This document shows positions 1-10,955 of a stretch of DNA of 64,000 nucleotides, one piece after another. Made by a program: the position numbers and the translations under genes. Each line of letters starts with the position of its first letter. Positions within the stretch are counted from its first letter, which is position 1. Source of the DNA: Canna indica (Eukaryota; Streptophyta; Magnoliopsida; Zingiberales; Cannaceae); the NCBI GenBank assembly GCA_034359265.1, contig CP136890.1, forward strand, positions 34,514,501-34,578,500, given 5' to 3'. Under the pieces are notes generated by a model. That model searched no databases. It was given only the letters and a program-made list of their open reading frames with translations, and had not been told where the DNA came from.

Positions 1-690
1 TTGATATTACATTAAAAGTAAAAACTAACTTGAATGCATGATTCAAGTTGCAAAAGGTGTATTATATAATTAATATAGATGATTAATAAAATTCATTATT
101 TTTTAGATTTAAATTCTCAATTAAATAAAATATACAATCATGAATGAAGTATAACATTTTTTTTATTTTCCCAAATTTTTATTAAATACTTGATGAGCAA
201 ACTAATTATTCGATCATCTATTGAATAACGCATCCACAAAAGTCCATGCAACTTTATAATATGAACATGAATAAGAGCTTTAAATGTAAAAAACTAGTGA
301 AGACAAATTTGAACTTAGCTTATAAACTAATGGAGATAATTTTGGATTCAAGTTAGAAATTAGTATAGAAAGATTTGAAGATTTTTTTTTGAAAAATTGG
401 ATTATATATTTAACCATTACGAAAAAAGTAAATAAAACATATAAAAGACTAGAGACGAGAACCTAAGATCTATAGACAAAAATTAAAATAACTAACTAGT
501 AGACTATTGATACATTAGCGAAAATAGTTGAACTTAATTATATTAATTCAATGTTATCATTGTTTTTTAAAAAATATCAAACTATCTTTAATATTTAATA
601 TTTTGGAAAATTTTCAAGAGATCAGTGCCCCCTTGGCCCTAGTGTGGGTTGGCCCATGCTAGTAATCTTTTGGTACTATAATATAGCTTA
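1..690. other. AT-rich intergenic sequence
   Basis: No coding frame, element terminus or RNA gene could be supported here. The stretch is strongly AT-rich with scattered homopolymer runs. Confidence 0.5.
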
Positions 691-904
691 TTTTATCCAA
701 CAATTTTTTCACTTTGCACTGTAGTTTTAATTGCAGTAGAATCTTCACCTGCGATTTCAAAACCGCAGCCTAAACTATCATGGGGAATTTCTTTCCCTGT
801 AATTTGCTGACTGCAAGTTAAAGTGGCTTTTATGCTACAGTTAATAAACTGTAGCGCAAACTTGTTTTTCCAAGCAGTTAAAATTACAGCCACATTGCAT
901 GGAA

Positions 905-1290
905 AATGATTTTTCTTGAAGCATAAATAGCAGGGAAAAACCATTTCTCATTGCGCGTAAACTGCAGGAAAAAACTATTTGGGCCAGCATTTTCAACCGC
1001 TAAGGAAGGTATTTTCTGCTAGAAATAAACTGTTGGGGATAATTATTTGTTCCAGCGATTTTTCTTGAAGCATAAACCACATGGAAAAATCATTTGTCCC
1101 CGCGCGTAAACGGTAGGAAAAAGTTATTTGTGCTAGCAATTTCAACCGTTGAGAAATGTTTTTTCCTAGCAAATTAAATTGTTATGAACAATTATTTGTT
1201 CCAGCGGTTTTCTTGAAGCATAAACCACAAGGAAAAACCATTTCTCCCCGCGCGTAAACCGTTGGAAAAAACCATTTCTCCATGCAATGC
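905..1290. repeat. Tandem repeat, ~148-bp unit, about 2.6 copies
   Basis: The marker TTCTTGAAGCATAAA recurs with its first C at 915, 1064 and 1212, a spacing of 149 and 148 bp. Each unit also carries a copy of GCGCGTAAAC and a GGAAAAA-CATTT motif. The units are diverged by eye. The repeat could be a subterminal array of a DNA transposon, but I found no terminal inverted repeat to prove it. Confidence 0.75.
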
Positions 1291-1546
1291 TACATAGAGA
1301 TACCTTTCTTTAATTCTGGTTTTAGCAATTGAAATTTGGCTATATAAATTTTTTATAGTTATTTATAATTTATAAAATCATATTGAATAGTAAAAAATGC
1401 CCACCATTCTAGAATAACAAGTCGAAATTATTAGTATTTTTAATCTATAATGCGCAATATCTTCACAACCAACAAACTATTTCTTCAAAAAGAACCAAGT
1501 TGAAGAAAATTAGGTCATCTAGTCAAATGTATACAAGCATCTTCAA

Positions 1547-2053
1547 CAAGGTTGTTAAACTCGAGAGTTTAAGTAAACTCGTGGAGCCTCCGTAAACTCG
1601 ACTCGTAAACTCATAAGAGTTTACCTGATATTAAAAAAATATTATACTACAAAAATATAATCTAAGATAACCTGAAAATCATAATTAAGGCACAATTCAA
1701 CTCCCTAATAAAGCACACATAAAGATAAAATATAAGAGTACAAGTCTAATACATAGATAGTGAAACATTCTAAGTCCATAATAAAGCACACACAATGACT
1801 CAAAGATAAAATATAAAAGTACAAGTTCAATCCATAATAATTATCATCGAACCGAGTTCACCCAAGTTTACTGGCGAGTTTGACCGAGTTTACTCGCGAG
1901 TTTGATCGAGTTTGTACGAGTTTATCGAGTTTACCCCTAGTTCACCTGAGTTTATCCAGAAACAAGTTTGGGTGCGAGTCAGCTTGATTTTGATACTTGG
2001 GATCGTAAACTCGTCCGAGTTTACGAGTTAACTCGCGAGTTTGACAACACTGG
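1547..2053. mobile_element. Non-autonomous hAT-type MITE
   Basis: The ends form imperfect terminal inverted repeats: CAAGGTTGTTAAACTCG on the left against CCAGTGTTGTCAAACTCG read inward from the right. They are flanked by TCTTCAA at 1540-1546 and 2054-2060, which extends to 8 bp with one mismatch. The subterminal parts are full of GAGTTT/AAACTCG motifs on both strands, typical of small hAT derivatives. There is no transposase. Confidence 0.75.
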
Positions 2054-2060
2054 TCTTCAA

Positions 2061-3540
2061 TCCTAACATCAAAATAAACTAGACTTAAAAACGCATCTCC
2101 AACTTCACTCAACCTCAGTTTGTGACACCTATAAACAAATGAATACAATAATTAGATTAAATCTTAATTACAATAATACTAACAAACTAGCTAGAAAAAC
2201 AGGTTAAATAAAATCACAGTTCATCAACTTAGCTACAGCTAATCATATATCAAGTTAATCATTTGCTTATTAACTTAGCTATATATTGTTGTGCAAATTA
2301 CAATAAAACTATGTATTGTTGTGAAATAATCTGCTGACAAGTTAAATTAGGGGGTGAAGTGGATGCAACCATGTGCACAAAACAACAGACGATTAGTGAT
2401 CTTGACTCCCATGTTTGAACTATATTAATTGCATAGAAAATTGAACTTCTGACGCTAAATTGAACTTATGGAGATAAAGGATGAGTCTTGTGGATGGTGA
2501 TTCAAATGTAACAAATGAGGATGCAACTAAATTCTATAGATTATTGAAAGTAGTAGAGAAACAACTATACCTAGGTTGCAAGAAGTATTCTTAAGCTATC
2601 ATTCATTGTTAGGTTGTTAACTATCAAGTGCTCAAGTGGTTGGATTAAAATTGGTTGCAAGAAATACTAATAGACAAGGAGATGGCAGAAGATTAAAATT
2701 GGTTGCTAGAAATACTAATAGACAAGGATATATATCAACCAGTGTATTTATTGCATTAGGGATGAGGAAGTTGCAATGTCCAGTTGGAATGCGGTTCAAC
2801 ATTTTGCAATCAGTTTCCACCTCCAAGATTATTATTACTCATGTCACATATACTATGAAGAATTATCTAACTCGATATCATGCTTGCCATATTATAGCCT
2901 AGTGTTCCAGTAAGTCCCAAATATGACAATTTACTATATGGTCCCGTCGAGGGGAAACTATCGGACATCATGGAAACAACTCCAAAAGATCAATTTTATT
3001 GTAATAGAAGCTCACATTGATATAAGAGCTGAGCATGCGCATATAACACTAAACCATGATTCCCTACATGGATTACCACCACTTGGTACCCAGCCCCTTA
3101 GTTGAGATGGTGAGTTCAAGCTGGAAAACAGGATATTGAGACAAGAAGCTGCACATGGAACATTATAACAACAATAAGTTTCAGTACTGATAATTCATAA
3201 CCTACCCTAAAGACAGTGAAGTGGATGCCAAAAATTACACTTAGAAAACAATGCTTTGTCAGGATGAGGACTAAAACTGGGGAAAAGAAATGTCTGCAAT
3301 TTGATCAACGAACAGACAAGTTTTGCCAAAAGGAAAACTTGATCAAGAGAGAGATACCAAAAGGAAAGGTGAACCAAGAAAATTATAACAGTAACAGACA
3401 AGTTTTGCCAAATCAATAAACAAACACTCTAACAATGCAGAGTTTATTTTTCCATCAACTGTTTTGGCTTGTATCCTTTTATTTATTTCAGCAAGTCAAT
3501 GGGAGAAGATATTATCTAAAATCATGAATACAAATTGCAG
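2061..3540. other. Intergenic sequence without a supported gene
   Basis: Short open frames exist on both strands but none shows a recognisable domain or consistent coding character. The only structure seen is a short direct duplication at 2643-2728. Confidence 0.4.
2643..2728. repeat. 38-bp direct duplication, 48-bp spacing
   Basis: The segment starting GATTAAAATTGGTTGC at 2643 recurs at 2691, with one visible mismatch over 38 bp. Confidence 0.85.
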
Positions 3541-3554
3541 TAAGTCACCTTTAC

Positions 3555-3785
3555 AATAGGTTCTACAGCTTTATCATTTTTGGCTTTCACGTTCACTTGT
3601 TTGGTTTTCGATATCTGAGATTTTTTAGATGAATCTTCATAATCAATCTTGCTTGATGAACCATTTCTACTTGTTTGCCCTTTCTACTTGATGAACCCTT
3701 TCTACTTGCTTGATGAATCTCCATAATCTCCATAATCACGTGTTTGCTTGAGGAAAAAACCTTCTCAGAGTGATTAGGCCTGAGT
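3555..3785 (-). pseudogene. Ser/Lys-rich coding-like remnant, unrecognised
   Basis: Read on the minus strand, the segment gives a Ser/Lys/Asp-rich peptide (for example GSSSKIDYEDSSKKSQ) spread over two frames with two in-frame stops. It contains short internal duplications of a TTTCTACTTG-type unit. The composition resembles a disordered nuclear-protein tail. I do not recognise the family. It lies on the same strand as the acidic exon-like pair at 4396-4577, so both may be remnants of one host gene. The alternative is that this is non-coding sequence with chance frames. Confidence 0.25.
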
Positions 3786-4395
3786 AAAATTTAATCAGTT
3801 ACTGTTGGATCAATAATGGTAAAACCAATAAAACTAGAAATACAAATATAAGTAACAAGCATTTACAAAGACCAAGGAAAGAGACCCAAGCAACATAGTA
3901 AAAAGAGTTTGCATGTAGTGAGTGCAGCTTATTGAAGAAGAATTTTAGAGAGAAGAGAAGAGGTAAGGATATATTCGAGAGATTACATAGCCCTTTCATA
4001 ACGCTGGAATAAATAAGTATTGACTCTCACTATATTGCAGACTCAATATTGTTCCATAGTAATGGCTCAAAACAGACCCATTACAACAAAGGCTAACATT
4101 TTCATCCAAAGAAATAAAATCTTACCAACAAGGAGTCTTCATTAGAATAGTTTGCAATTTAATGAGTTTTCAGAATATTAGTCAGGATACATTAGAGTTT
4201 TCAGGCACCACAAACCACTCAAAAGAAATACCATTGCTTATTGAACAAAAGAATGAAAAAGAAAATTTAATGAGCTTAAGTAAATTTAATGAGCTCATTA
4301 AAGATATATCATCAGATAGATTAGAAAATGAACAAAAGAATTAGAAGAAGAAAAAAAGATTACAAGATGAAAGAAGGGAAGAAGGGAAGAAGAAC

Positions 4396-4577
4396 CTGTA
4401 TAGTCTGGAAATCCATTTCATCCAATAATTCTAGTGGACAAGAGGTCAAGGTCATGTCTAACAAAACATCATCATCATCCAAATGAAGATGAATAAATTA
4501 GACTGACCTTCATCCTTGTCAGCTGTGTCATCCAAATCATCATCATCAAGCTCATCGTCAGCACCACCCATATCCAA
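4396..4577 (-). other. Possible pair of small exons of an unrecognised minus-strand gene
   Basis: On the minus strand, a 70-bp segment (4508-4577) preceded by a CATAG acceptor reads LDMGGADDELDDDD and on into further acidic residues. It is followed by a GTCAGT donor. After a 77-bp intron-like spacer ending in CACTAG, a 35-bp segment (4396-4430) continues in phase as ELLDEMDFQTIQ and ends at a GT. The phases match, which argues for real exons, but both pieces are short. The product is unknown. The solo LTR begins 40 bp upstream of the first segment (minus-strand sense), so any gene here is interrupted by 2.5 kb of insert. Confidence 0.3.
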
Positions 4578-4617
4578 CTATGAATTTTGATTTTTTGGTT
4601 GATCTCATTATGACTCA

Positions 4618-7135
4618 TGTTATGTCCGAGTATTAACAGGTGGCGGTGGGAGAGAGGTGGTGTGGTTGTGAGGGGTTTTAAAGAGGGAATGTGTGAGGAG
4701 AGGTAGAGAAGAAGAGGAGGAAGAGAGGGTGCCTGCGCGCGTAGGGAGGAGGTCGAGGAGGAGTCGGCGCATGTCGCCGGTGGAGCTCGTCGTCGCCGGA
4801 GTCACGAGATCGAGGTAGGAGATCTCTCCCTTCTCCGTTACCTCCGTATTTGTTTTCCGACGACGTCGACGAGGCGAGGATCAGCCGAGCCCGAATGGTG
4901 GCGATCGGCCAAGCCGCGAGCGGGTCGTGGAGTCGCCGGTCGGCGACGGGTAGGCGGCGGCCGAGAGGGACAGAGGAGGGGGTGATAGGAGAGGAGAGAG
5001 AGAGAGAGTCCCGTCGGTGTCGGAGGCCGAGGAGAAGCGAAGATGTCGGCGAGATGGTCGCCGGCGGCTTGGGGAGCCGCCCGGCGTGGATTTGAGGTGA
5101 GCAGAGGAGGCGGCGAGATCGGGAGCAGAAGGGCGGCCGGCGGTGAGTCGGACTGGTCGCGGAGGTTGGGGAGAGGGCGGCCGTGCCGCTGGGGTGATCG
5201 CCGGCGGCCGGGATGGCCGGTCGGCGTGGGTTCGAGCGGAGTAGGGAGGTGGCGTCGGGCGCAGGGGCAAGGGGCAAGGGGCAGCGTGAGGGGTGAGGGG
5301 AGAGGGAGACGAGTGCGTGGGATACGAATAGTGTTTAGAGAATAGAGCTGTATCATATGAAATTAGATTGATTTATGAATTATTGAAGTATTTTTGTAGT
5401 TGATCGTAGAGTCGTCGGATCGAGTTGAGGTTAATACCAAAGTTGTAGATTTTCGCGTGCTGAACTAGATGGTGGTGTCGGATTTCATATTGGAGATCAT
5501 TTGGTGTGATTTTGATATATTTTAGTATTTTGCTGATGTTTAGTAATTGAATGATATAGTTATGTTTGAAATTAATTTATTTGGTGGATCTCGAGTTGTT
5601 GGTTGAAGTTGAGGTGAATAGTAATCTCAATCATTTTCGCGTGCTGAACATGATGGTGGTGTCAGATTTCAGATTGGAGATTGTTTGATATGATTTTGAT
5701 ATTTTGCTGTTGTTGAGTAAGTGATTGATAGTTGTATTTGAAATTAATTTAGTTGGTGGGCCCCTAGTTATCGGTTGAAGTTGAGGTGAATAGCAATCTT
5801 GATTGTTTTCACGTGCTGAACGCGATGGTGGGGTTAGTTTTCCGAGAAAGCATTGTTAGGTTATTCTTTCAGTTGGTTAGTGGTTGAGGTTGTCGAGGTG
5901 TTTAAATAATAGTAAATTATTAGTCTGAGAATTTAGTCGATTAATTGGTGTGAAATAATTGTGGTTTGGAGAATGAGTTGAGCATGGGTGTTTGGAGAGT
6001 GTGCTGAGTGTGGGTTGAGTCTGCAAGTCTGTTGTTGATTTGTCGTCGGAGATAAATTACGGAAATACCTTTGCTTCCATTGTTTGCTTTGCTTCCTGAA
6101 ATTTATTGAACTCCTGTTGCACATTATTGTTGGACATGCTATGTAGAGAAATTGCATGTGTTGCATTTTATTGTTGCTTATTAGTGTTGTTTATTTGTTG
6201 AGCATGTTATTATCCTGTTGATCATGTCATAATCACTTGGAATTATTATATTGTTGATCATGATGATGTTATATTAGTAGCATGTTGATTATGTCATAAT
6301 CACTTGGAGTTGTTGCTATGTTATTGATCATGGTGATATACTTTATTGCACTCTTAGAGTCGAGTTGCATGGTTGTTGTCGATCTGGAGGCTACGACCTC
6401 AGAGAGGACTTCGGTCCAGGACCGTTTTATTGCGGTACCCTCCAGACATGGGTGAGGGTATGGATATTGACTAGTCACTTTGGGCACCTTCGAGTGTGCG
6501 GATGTCGGATACGACGCCCGTCGGGCTACTTGCTTGGTGGGGGTAGTCGCGTCACCGTTGGAGCAGACGGTTGATGCCACTCTACGGGTGGTAGAGTGTG
6601 GGGTTTTTACCCAATGGTCCACACGCTCGATGATTCAGTTGATGTTGTTTAGGAGTAGGTGAGGTGTAATTGTTGTGTTCATCGCCTTTGACTGTATCTT
6701 AGGTCATATTGTTATTCATTGTCGAGTTGACACTTGATACTTGTTGATCATATTATGATTCTCCTACTCAGCATTCGCTGATCTCCGTTGTTTTAGCTTC
6801 AGATTTGTAGGGGTGAGCAGTCGATTTGTAGATCGATGTGTAGATAGTTTTTAGACAGATAGTAGTCGGTCGTAGATGTGGAGCTCTGATGGCAACTGCT
6901 TTTGTATTTTGGTTTATTTTGTCGTCTTATAACTCGGCTTTGATATTGTTATTTTGGAGCTATAATTTGTAGATCAATTTTATATTTGGTTAAATATTGT
7001 ATTTGATCGGACTTATGAATTGTAGTTATTGATTTTTATGTTGTTGTTTTCTTTTATGTTGATTCGTGACTTTTCATCCCGCTGCGCGGTGTCCGAGTCA
7101 CTGTCGCTTCTCGGGCCGGGGGCCGGGGCGCGACA
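4618..7135 (+). mobile_element. Solo LTR (Gypsy-type), 2.5 kb
   Basis: The block starts TGTTATGTCC and ends GGGGCGCGACA. It is flanked by the 5-bp direct repeat ACTCA at 4613-4617 and 7136-7140, which is the signature of an integrated LTR. No primer-binding site, polypurine tract, gag or pol was found inside, so I call it a solo LTR left by LTR-LTR recombination. The first 700 bp are very GC-rich and purine-biased, probably the promoter and leader part of the LTR. The long minus-strand frames in that part are a by-product of its composition. Orientation is taken from the GGGGCGCGACA end, which resembles the 3' ends of the other Gypsy LTRs here. Confidence 0.85.
5396..5835 (+). repeat. Three degenerate ~172-184-bp repeats inside the solo LTR
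   Basis: The block GTTGAGGT...TTTTCRCGTGCTGAAC...GATGGTGGTGT occurs three times. The CGTGCTGAAC marker lies near 5454, 5638 and 5810. Copies are diverged but collinear. Confidence 0.8.
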
Positions 7136-7143
7136 ACTCATGT

Positions 7144-7980
7144 CAATTCCCAGCTTGCCATTGTAAATGCTTGGCGCACCTACATAAACTCAATAACTCA
7201 CCTGCAGAAATCTTATTAAAAGTTACGCGCATATAAAATTGTTACCTCATAACATGGAACGCTTCTCACTGGTAAAATCCTCAAGAAGTAGCTAATGAAG
7301 AACTTAAGTCAAAGAGCAATTTAATTGATGAATTCATTAGATCTCAGTTGATCATTAAGAAAGTTCTGTTTTGGTGGCTTCTCCGGCATCAGCATGTGCA
7401 ATCTTCAGGAATCCTGTGCAACTCGTATAATTGTATGGGGCAGTAATCTCAGTACTCTCCTCTTAAAGCACATGGCAAGATGATCACTTAATGATGTTAT
7501 AACAACATATGCAATACATACTCAACCTACAATTAGATTTAGATTAACTTGAGAGTGATCTCAAGGCAGAGCACCACTTCCTGCCAAGACAATGACGCCT
7601 AAAGCTTAAATTTGACAGTAAATGCTAGTGCAAATTCAGAATCCAGATAACTACATCTAGCAGAGCCACTAAAAGCTGCTGGTGTGTCAACGGGAAGAGG
7701 TCCAGATTTGTTAAAAAAACACAATACAAACATCAAAATTACATGGTGGAAATAGCTTGGGAAATAGCTATATTACTCTATATTACTTGGAATTCATTGC
7801 GGGAGTACATGGTGGAAATAGCTTGGGAAGAAAGAAATTACTTGGAAATAGCTTGGTACTCTATATTACTTGGGATTCATTCCGTAAGCTGCTAGGCTTC
7901 TTGTTTTCCTGCATCTTCTTTTATTTTCCTTCTTTTGCTATAAATTGAGAGAGATTTTGACATGCTAACTCAACATAATC
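7144..7980 (-). other. Possible host-gene remnant right of the solo LTR
   Basis: Minus-strand reading shows short coding-like runs such as ILPVRSVPCYE (about 7247-7279, followed by a GTAACA donor) and PSIYNGKLGIDM (next to the LTR). The phases do not join cleanly and no family is recognised. There is no intact frame. 7757-7870 has a partial direct repeat of a TACATGGTGGAAATAGCTTG unit. Treat this as unresolved. Confidence 0.2.
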
Positions 7981-8019
7981 AAACGTCAAAATGATACTGC
8001 TCTTTTGTTGGCACCAAAA

Positions 8020-8440
8020 GATAATAAATGCCAGAGAGAACGCCAAATTGTAAGCCTAAAAATAAACGAACAAGAAGAAGCAATGGAAAAGGGGCGGGCG
8101 GGGTAATTGATGATCGACCGGTTCGATCTGCGACTCGGACCCCAGAGGGCGGAGCTTGTCGTCCGCGAGGGAGGCTTAGCAATGGAGGGCCATTCGTTGG
8201 AGATCTGTCGATGCCGGAGCCGATGCGATGATTCAATCCGGAGGCTGCTCTGCTATAGCTGTAAGATGTGGTGGTGCATGCAGGATCTCTCCAAACAGCG
8301 GTGCATGGAGGATGCGGACTCGGCTGAGGGCGGCGGCGAGGAGTGGTAAGAGGGAAGATGCGGGAGAGATGAAGAGGAAAGATGGGTTATGCGCGCGCGG
8401 AGATGGGAAGAGGAAGAGGAACAAGGCGGTGCCTAGATAG
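8020..8440. promoter_or_regulatory. GC-rich island, possible 5' end of a minus-strand gene
   Basis: This segment is sharply richer in G, C and CpG than the AT-rich DNA on both sides. It has open frames in several phases on both strands. Such islands often mark plant promoters and first exons. On the minus strand a frame opens with MNHRIGSGIDRS and runs to 7979, but no domain is recognisable. I cannot assign a gene. Confidence 0.25.
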
Positions 8441-8883
8441 CAGCCTATTATATTATTTTAATTACAGTTCATTAAAAAATACAGATTTAATATTTTTTGG
8501 ATCGCGAAAAAAACAATTAGTTTAATATATTTATGGATGCAGTTTTTAAAAATTGCAAAGGTAATTTAAATTACTTAATAATATTGTAAGGTAATGCACC
8601 AAATAATCCATAAGTAATTAAAGAATTTATTTATTTTAGTAAAAATAGAAAATCATAACAAGTGATCATAAATAATTAAAAATTTTGATTTAAAAGTAAG
8701 AGAGATAAAATTAGATCCGACATGTTTATCCCAATTTTGAGAACTTATGAATTTCCTACTCTGAATGCAAAATTTTTCATACAAGTAATCCGGGTTTGGA
8801 AAAATGCTCCTACATCGATGGATCAATACATTTATTTCATCAAAAATATATCCTTCATATTAAACCTTGCATTGCCACCCTGG
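8441..8883. other. AT-rich intergenic sequence 3' of the NHL gene
   Basis: It contains AT-rich sequence and presumably the 3' UTR of the minus-strand NHL gene. No other feature is visible. Confidence 0.5.
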
Positions 8884-9696
8884 TCACGAATGAAGATTGC
8901 TCTTACACTCTTGTGAAGAAATTTTAGCCTCTTTTACCAACCCAATTACTTTAACATCACAACTGACCTCCAAACTCATCTTCCATAGCTCCATCCCTCC
9001 AACTCCAGGATTCACCGGAAACTTAGCCGTTATCACAAGGCGAAGAGCATCCTTCGATCCTTTTCGGCTCTTTTCGACCGATTTCGGAAGTGATTCTTCC
9101 AACTCGTGAAGAACAATCCTAATGGTGGTGGTATTTTTGTGACCTTGGCGAAACTTCGGCGTTGCCCCGGCTGCGAACTCTAAGCCGTTGTAGGCGACGA
9201 CCGCCTCCCCGCCGGTGTTGTATGAGAAGCCCATTCTTCTGCTTGGATTTGTTACGCTCATTGCTAATTCATACTCCGTTTTTGCCAGAGATCTTTTGGT
9301 GCTGTTGGAGCTCTTGATGGAGAGGCGGTCAATGGTGAATTTGGGGGTCGCAGGACCTGCGACAGCGAAGATTACCACTGCGATGATGCCGAGGAGTAAG
9401 GCGATGATGAGCGTAGCGCCGAGGAACCATTTTAAGAAGGAGATGAATGGGTTGCGCCGCCGTATGGTTTTGTTTTGGTTCCGGTAGATCTCGACGAGTT
9501 TGGCGTTCTCCGGGGGCGGGACGCGATAGATTTGATCCTTGGGGTATTGGACGATGTAGATGTTGGCATCACGGCCGGGATTTGTGACGGAGACGATGTC
9601 GAGGGAGGTGTTGCCGGCAGTCAACTGAGGCAGGGGGCGAGGCGGGATGTGGTGAGCCGGCATGCGAGAAGAGGTCTGCTCCTCCTGCTCCGCCAT
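8884..9696 (-). CDS. NDR1/HIN1-like (NHL13-like) LEA_2 membrane protein
   Basis: This is a single-exon, 270-residue protein. The cytosolic N-terminus carries VQYPKDQIYRVPPPENAK (about 49-66), a signature of the NHL13 branch of plant NDR1/HIN1-like proteins. A basic cluster (KTIRRR, 76-81) precedes one membrane segment at about 86-114. A LEA_2-type beta domain follows at about 140-250, with VTNPSRRMGFSY (148-159) in place of the family's NPN-x-Y region. Length and order match the family. These proteins sit in the plasma membrane or at plasmodesmata and are linked to pathogen response; that role is family knowledge, not shown here. I chose the ATG at 9696 because it gives the full N-terminus and sits behind a pyrimidine-rich leader. 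The gene is intact, and a LINE-based transposon nest begins only about 350 bp upstream. Confidence 0.9.
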   Translation of the reverse strand: MAEQEEQTSSRMPAHHIPPRPLPQLTAGNTSLDIVSVTNPGRDANIYIVQYPKDQIYRVPPPENAKLVEIYRNQNKTIRRRNPFISFLKWFLGATLIIALLLGIIAVVIFAVAGPATPKFTIDRLSIKSSNSTKRSLAKTEYELAMSVTNPSRRMGFSYNTGGEAVVAYNGLEFAAGATPKFRQGHKNTTTIRIVLHELEESLPKSVEKSRKGSKDALRLVITAKFPVNPGVGGMELWKMSLEVSCDVKVIGLVKEAKISSQECKSNLHS

Positions 9697-9704
9697 AGGG
9701 TGAG

Positions 9705-9742
9705 GGAGGCGGAGGAGGAGGAGGAGGAGGAGCAGGAGGAGA
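9705..9742 (-). repeat. (TCC)n leader microsatellite of the NHL gene
   Basis: A run of GGA triplets on the plus strand reads as a pyrimidine-rich (TCC)n tract about 10-45 bp upstream of the NHL start codon. CT-rich tracts are common in plant 5' leaders. Repeat length variation here would not change the protein. Confidence 0.8.
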
Positions 9743-9745
9743 CGT

Positions 9746-10100
9746 TGGAAATGTTGGAGGACGAAGAAAATGGTGATGCATGGAGAAAGAAGAGAGAATT
9801 AATGCAGCACACGTGGATAACATCTTCGATGGCTCCAACACCAACCTATGGCTTAAAGGATTTTTGACCTCTTCAAAACAACGTACGGTTCAAATGCCTG
9901 CAAGTCTACGACCAAGTTCAACAGACATAATACAAATAAATTCTTGAATTATATTTTAAATTAATTGTTTATAATTTTTTATTTATATAAATAATATTAA
10001 TGAATAATTAATGTGGATTTTATATATTTTTACAATAAAAACAACTTTATTAATTAGATCCTAACTAGATTTGATACAAGAATGTCGTATCCTGAGGGGG
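9746..10100 (-). promoter_or_regulatory. Residual upstream region of the NHL gene
   Basis: Only about 350 bp separate the NHL start from the remnants of LINE 3' sequence and the MITE at 10108. The interval is AT-rich. Core promoter elements could not be placed with confidence. Any more distant control sequence is now beyond about 53 kb of transposon DNA. Confidence 0.35.
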
Positions 10101-10107
10101 TTGATAG

Positions 10108-10626
10108 CAGGGATGAGCTCAATTTGAATCCATCCGAATAATTTAAAAAAATTGATCCAAAAAATTAATTTGGATCAGGTTAATCAGATAAAATGGGCCA
10201 CGACGGGTCTCATTTTAAAAATTCTATACACTTTTTTCGGGTCGGATCGAGTGAAAATCTTGATTTACTCGACCCGACCTGAAAGGGTAGTTAAATACAT
10301 GTTTATGTATTATATATATTTTAAAAATGATGTTGGCTTTGTGGTTAGAAGGTTGGAAATAAAGTTTAGGAGGTATTGAGTTCAATTTCTAGTGGAATCC
10401 TATTTATATACAATTGTTCGCTTTTTATCACCATTTTTAAGATGATTTTTTTTTTCTAATGGGTATTCGGGTTAATCAGATCGGGGCTCGATTTTATTCG
10501 AGTTAATCGGGTTGGACCCCGAAATTTTTTTGGGTAGGATCGGGTGGTGTAGGGGATGGTTTAATCGGGTTCGAATTATTCGAATTGGGTCGGGTTTTGA
10601 CCCGACTCGATCGATGCTCACCCCTA
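10108..10626. mobile_element. Non-autonomous hAT-type MITE
   Basis: The left end CAGGGATGAGC and right end GCTCACCCCTA are imperfect inverted repeats. They are flanked by TTGATAG at 10101-10107 and 10628-10634 (8 bp with one mismatch). Internal sequence is rich in GGGTCGGGT/ACCCGACC motifs. It lies inside older LINE-tail sequence and has no transposase. Confidence 0.8.
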
Positions 10627-10634
10627 ATTGATAG

Positions 10635-10955
10635 GACTCCAAATAAAGGAATCCTTCACTAAATGAGCTCTATTTGTTGCCTAATGAATAATTTGTTACG
10701 TATTCTTGACAAAATTAAAATGAATATTATTGCAAGAATTAAATATCCATTTAATGTCCGCAATAATGGAATTGATCTACCAATTATAAAATACGCATAT
10801 GGGTTGCACATCATAAAAGAAAAATGACTTTTGATTATAGATTTCTTACCGGTAGATAATTGGTTAAAAATCAATGTTTGTTGTGACAATTTTTCTTTCT
10901 CCAATTTTGTTTAGCATTTCAATAATACTATTGCAGACGATGATATCTCATGATT
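10635..10955 (-). pseudogene. Second LINE RNase H tail fragment
   Basis: Minus-strand translation gives ADIKWIFNSCNN, HFNFVK and ATNRAHLVKDSF with stops between. This matches the C-terminal part of a plant LINE RNase H domain (the ...ANRVAHxLA-type end). It continues past the MITE into 10040-10107. It duplicates the region represented by NWVANRAHSLR at about 11070-11100, so two LINE 3' ends lie head-to-tail here. Confidence 0.55.

Noticed and set aside
4678..5356. Long overlapping Pro/Ser/Arg-rich frames on the minus strand (up to 199 codons)
   Set aside because: They occupy the GC-rich head of a delimited solo LTR, are open in several frames at once, and have no domain. Composition explains them.
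9475..9867. 130-codon plus-strand frame opposite the NHL gene
   Set aside because: It is antisense to a well-supported conserved coding region and has low-complexity Glu runs from the GGA repeat.
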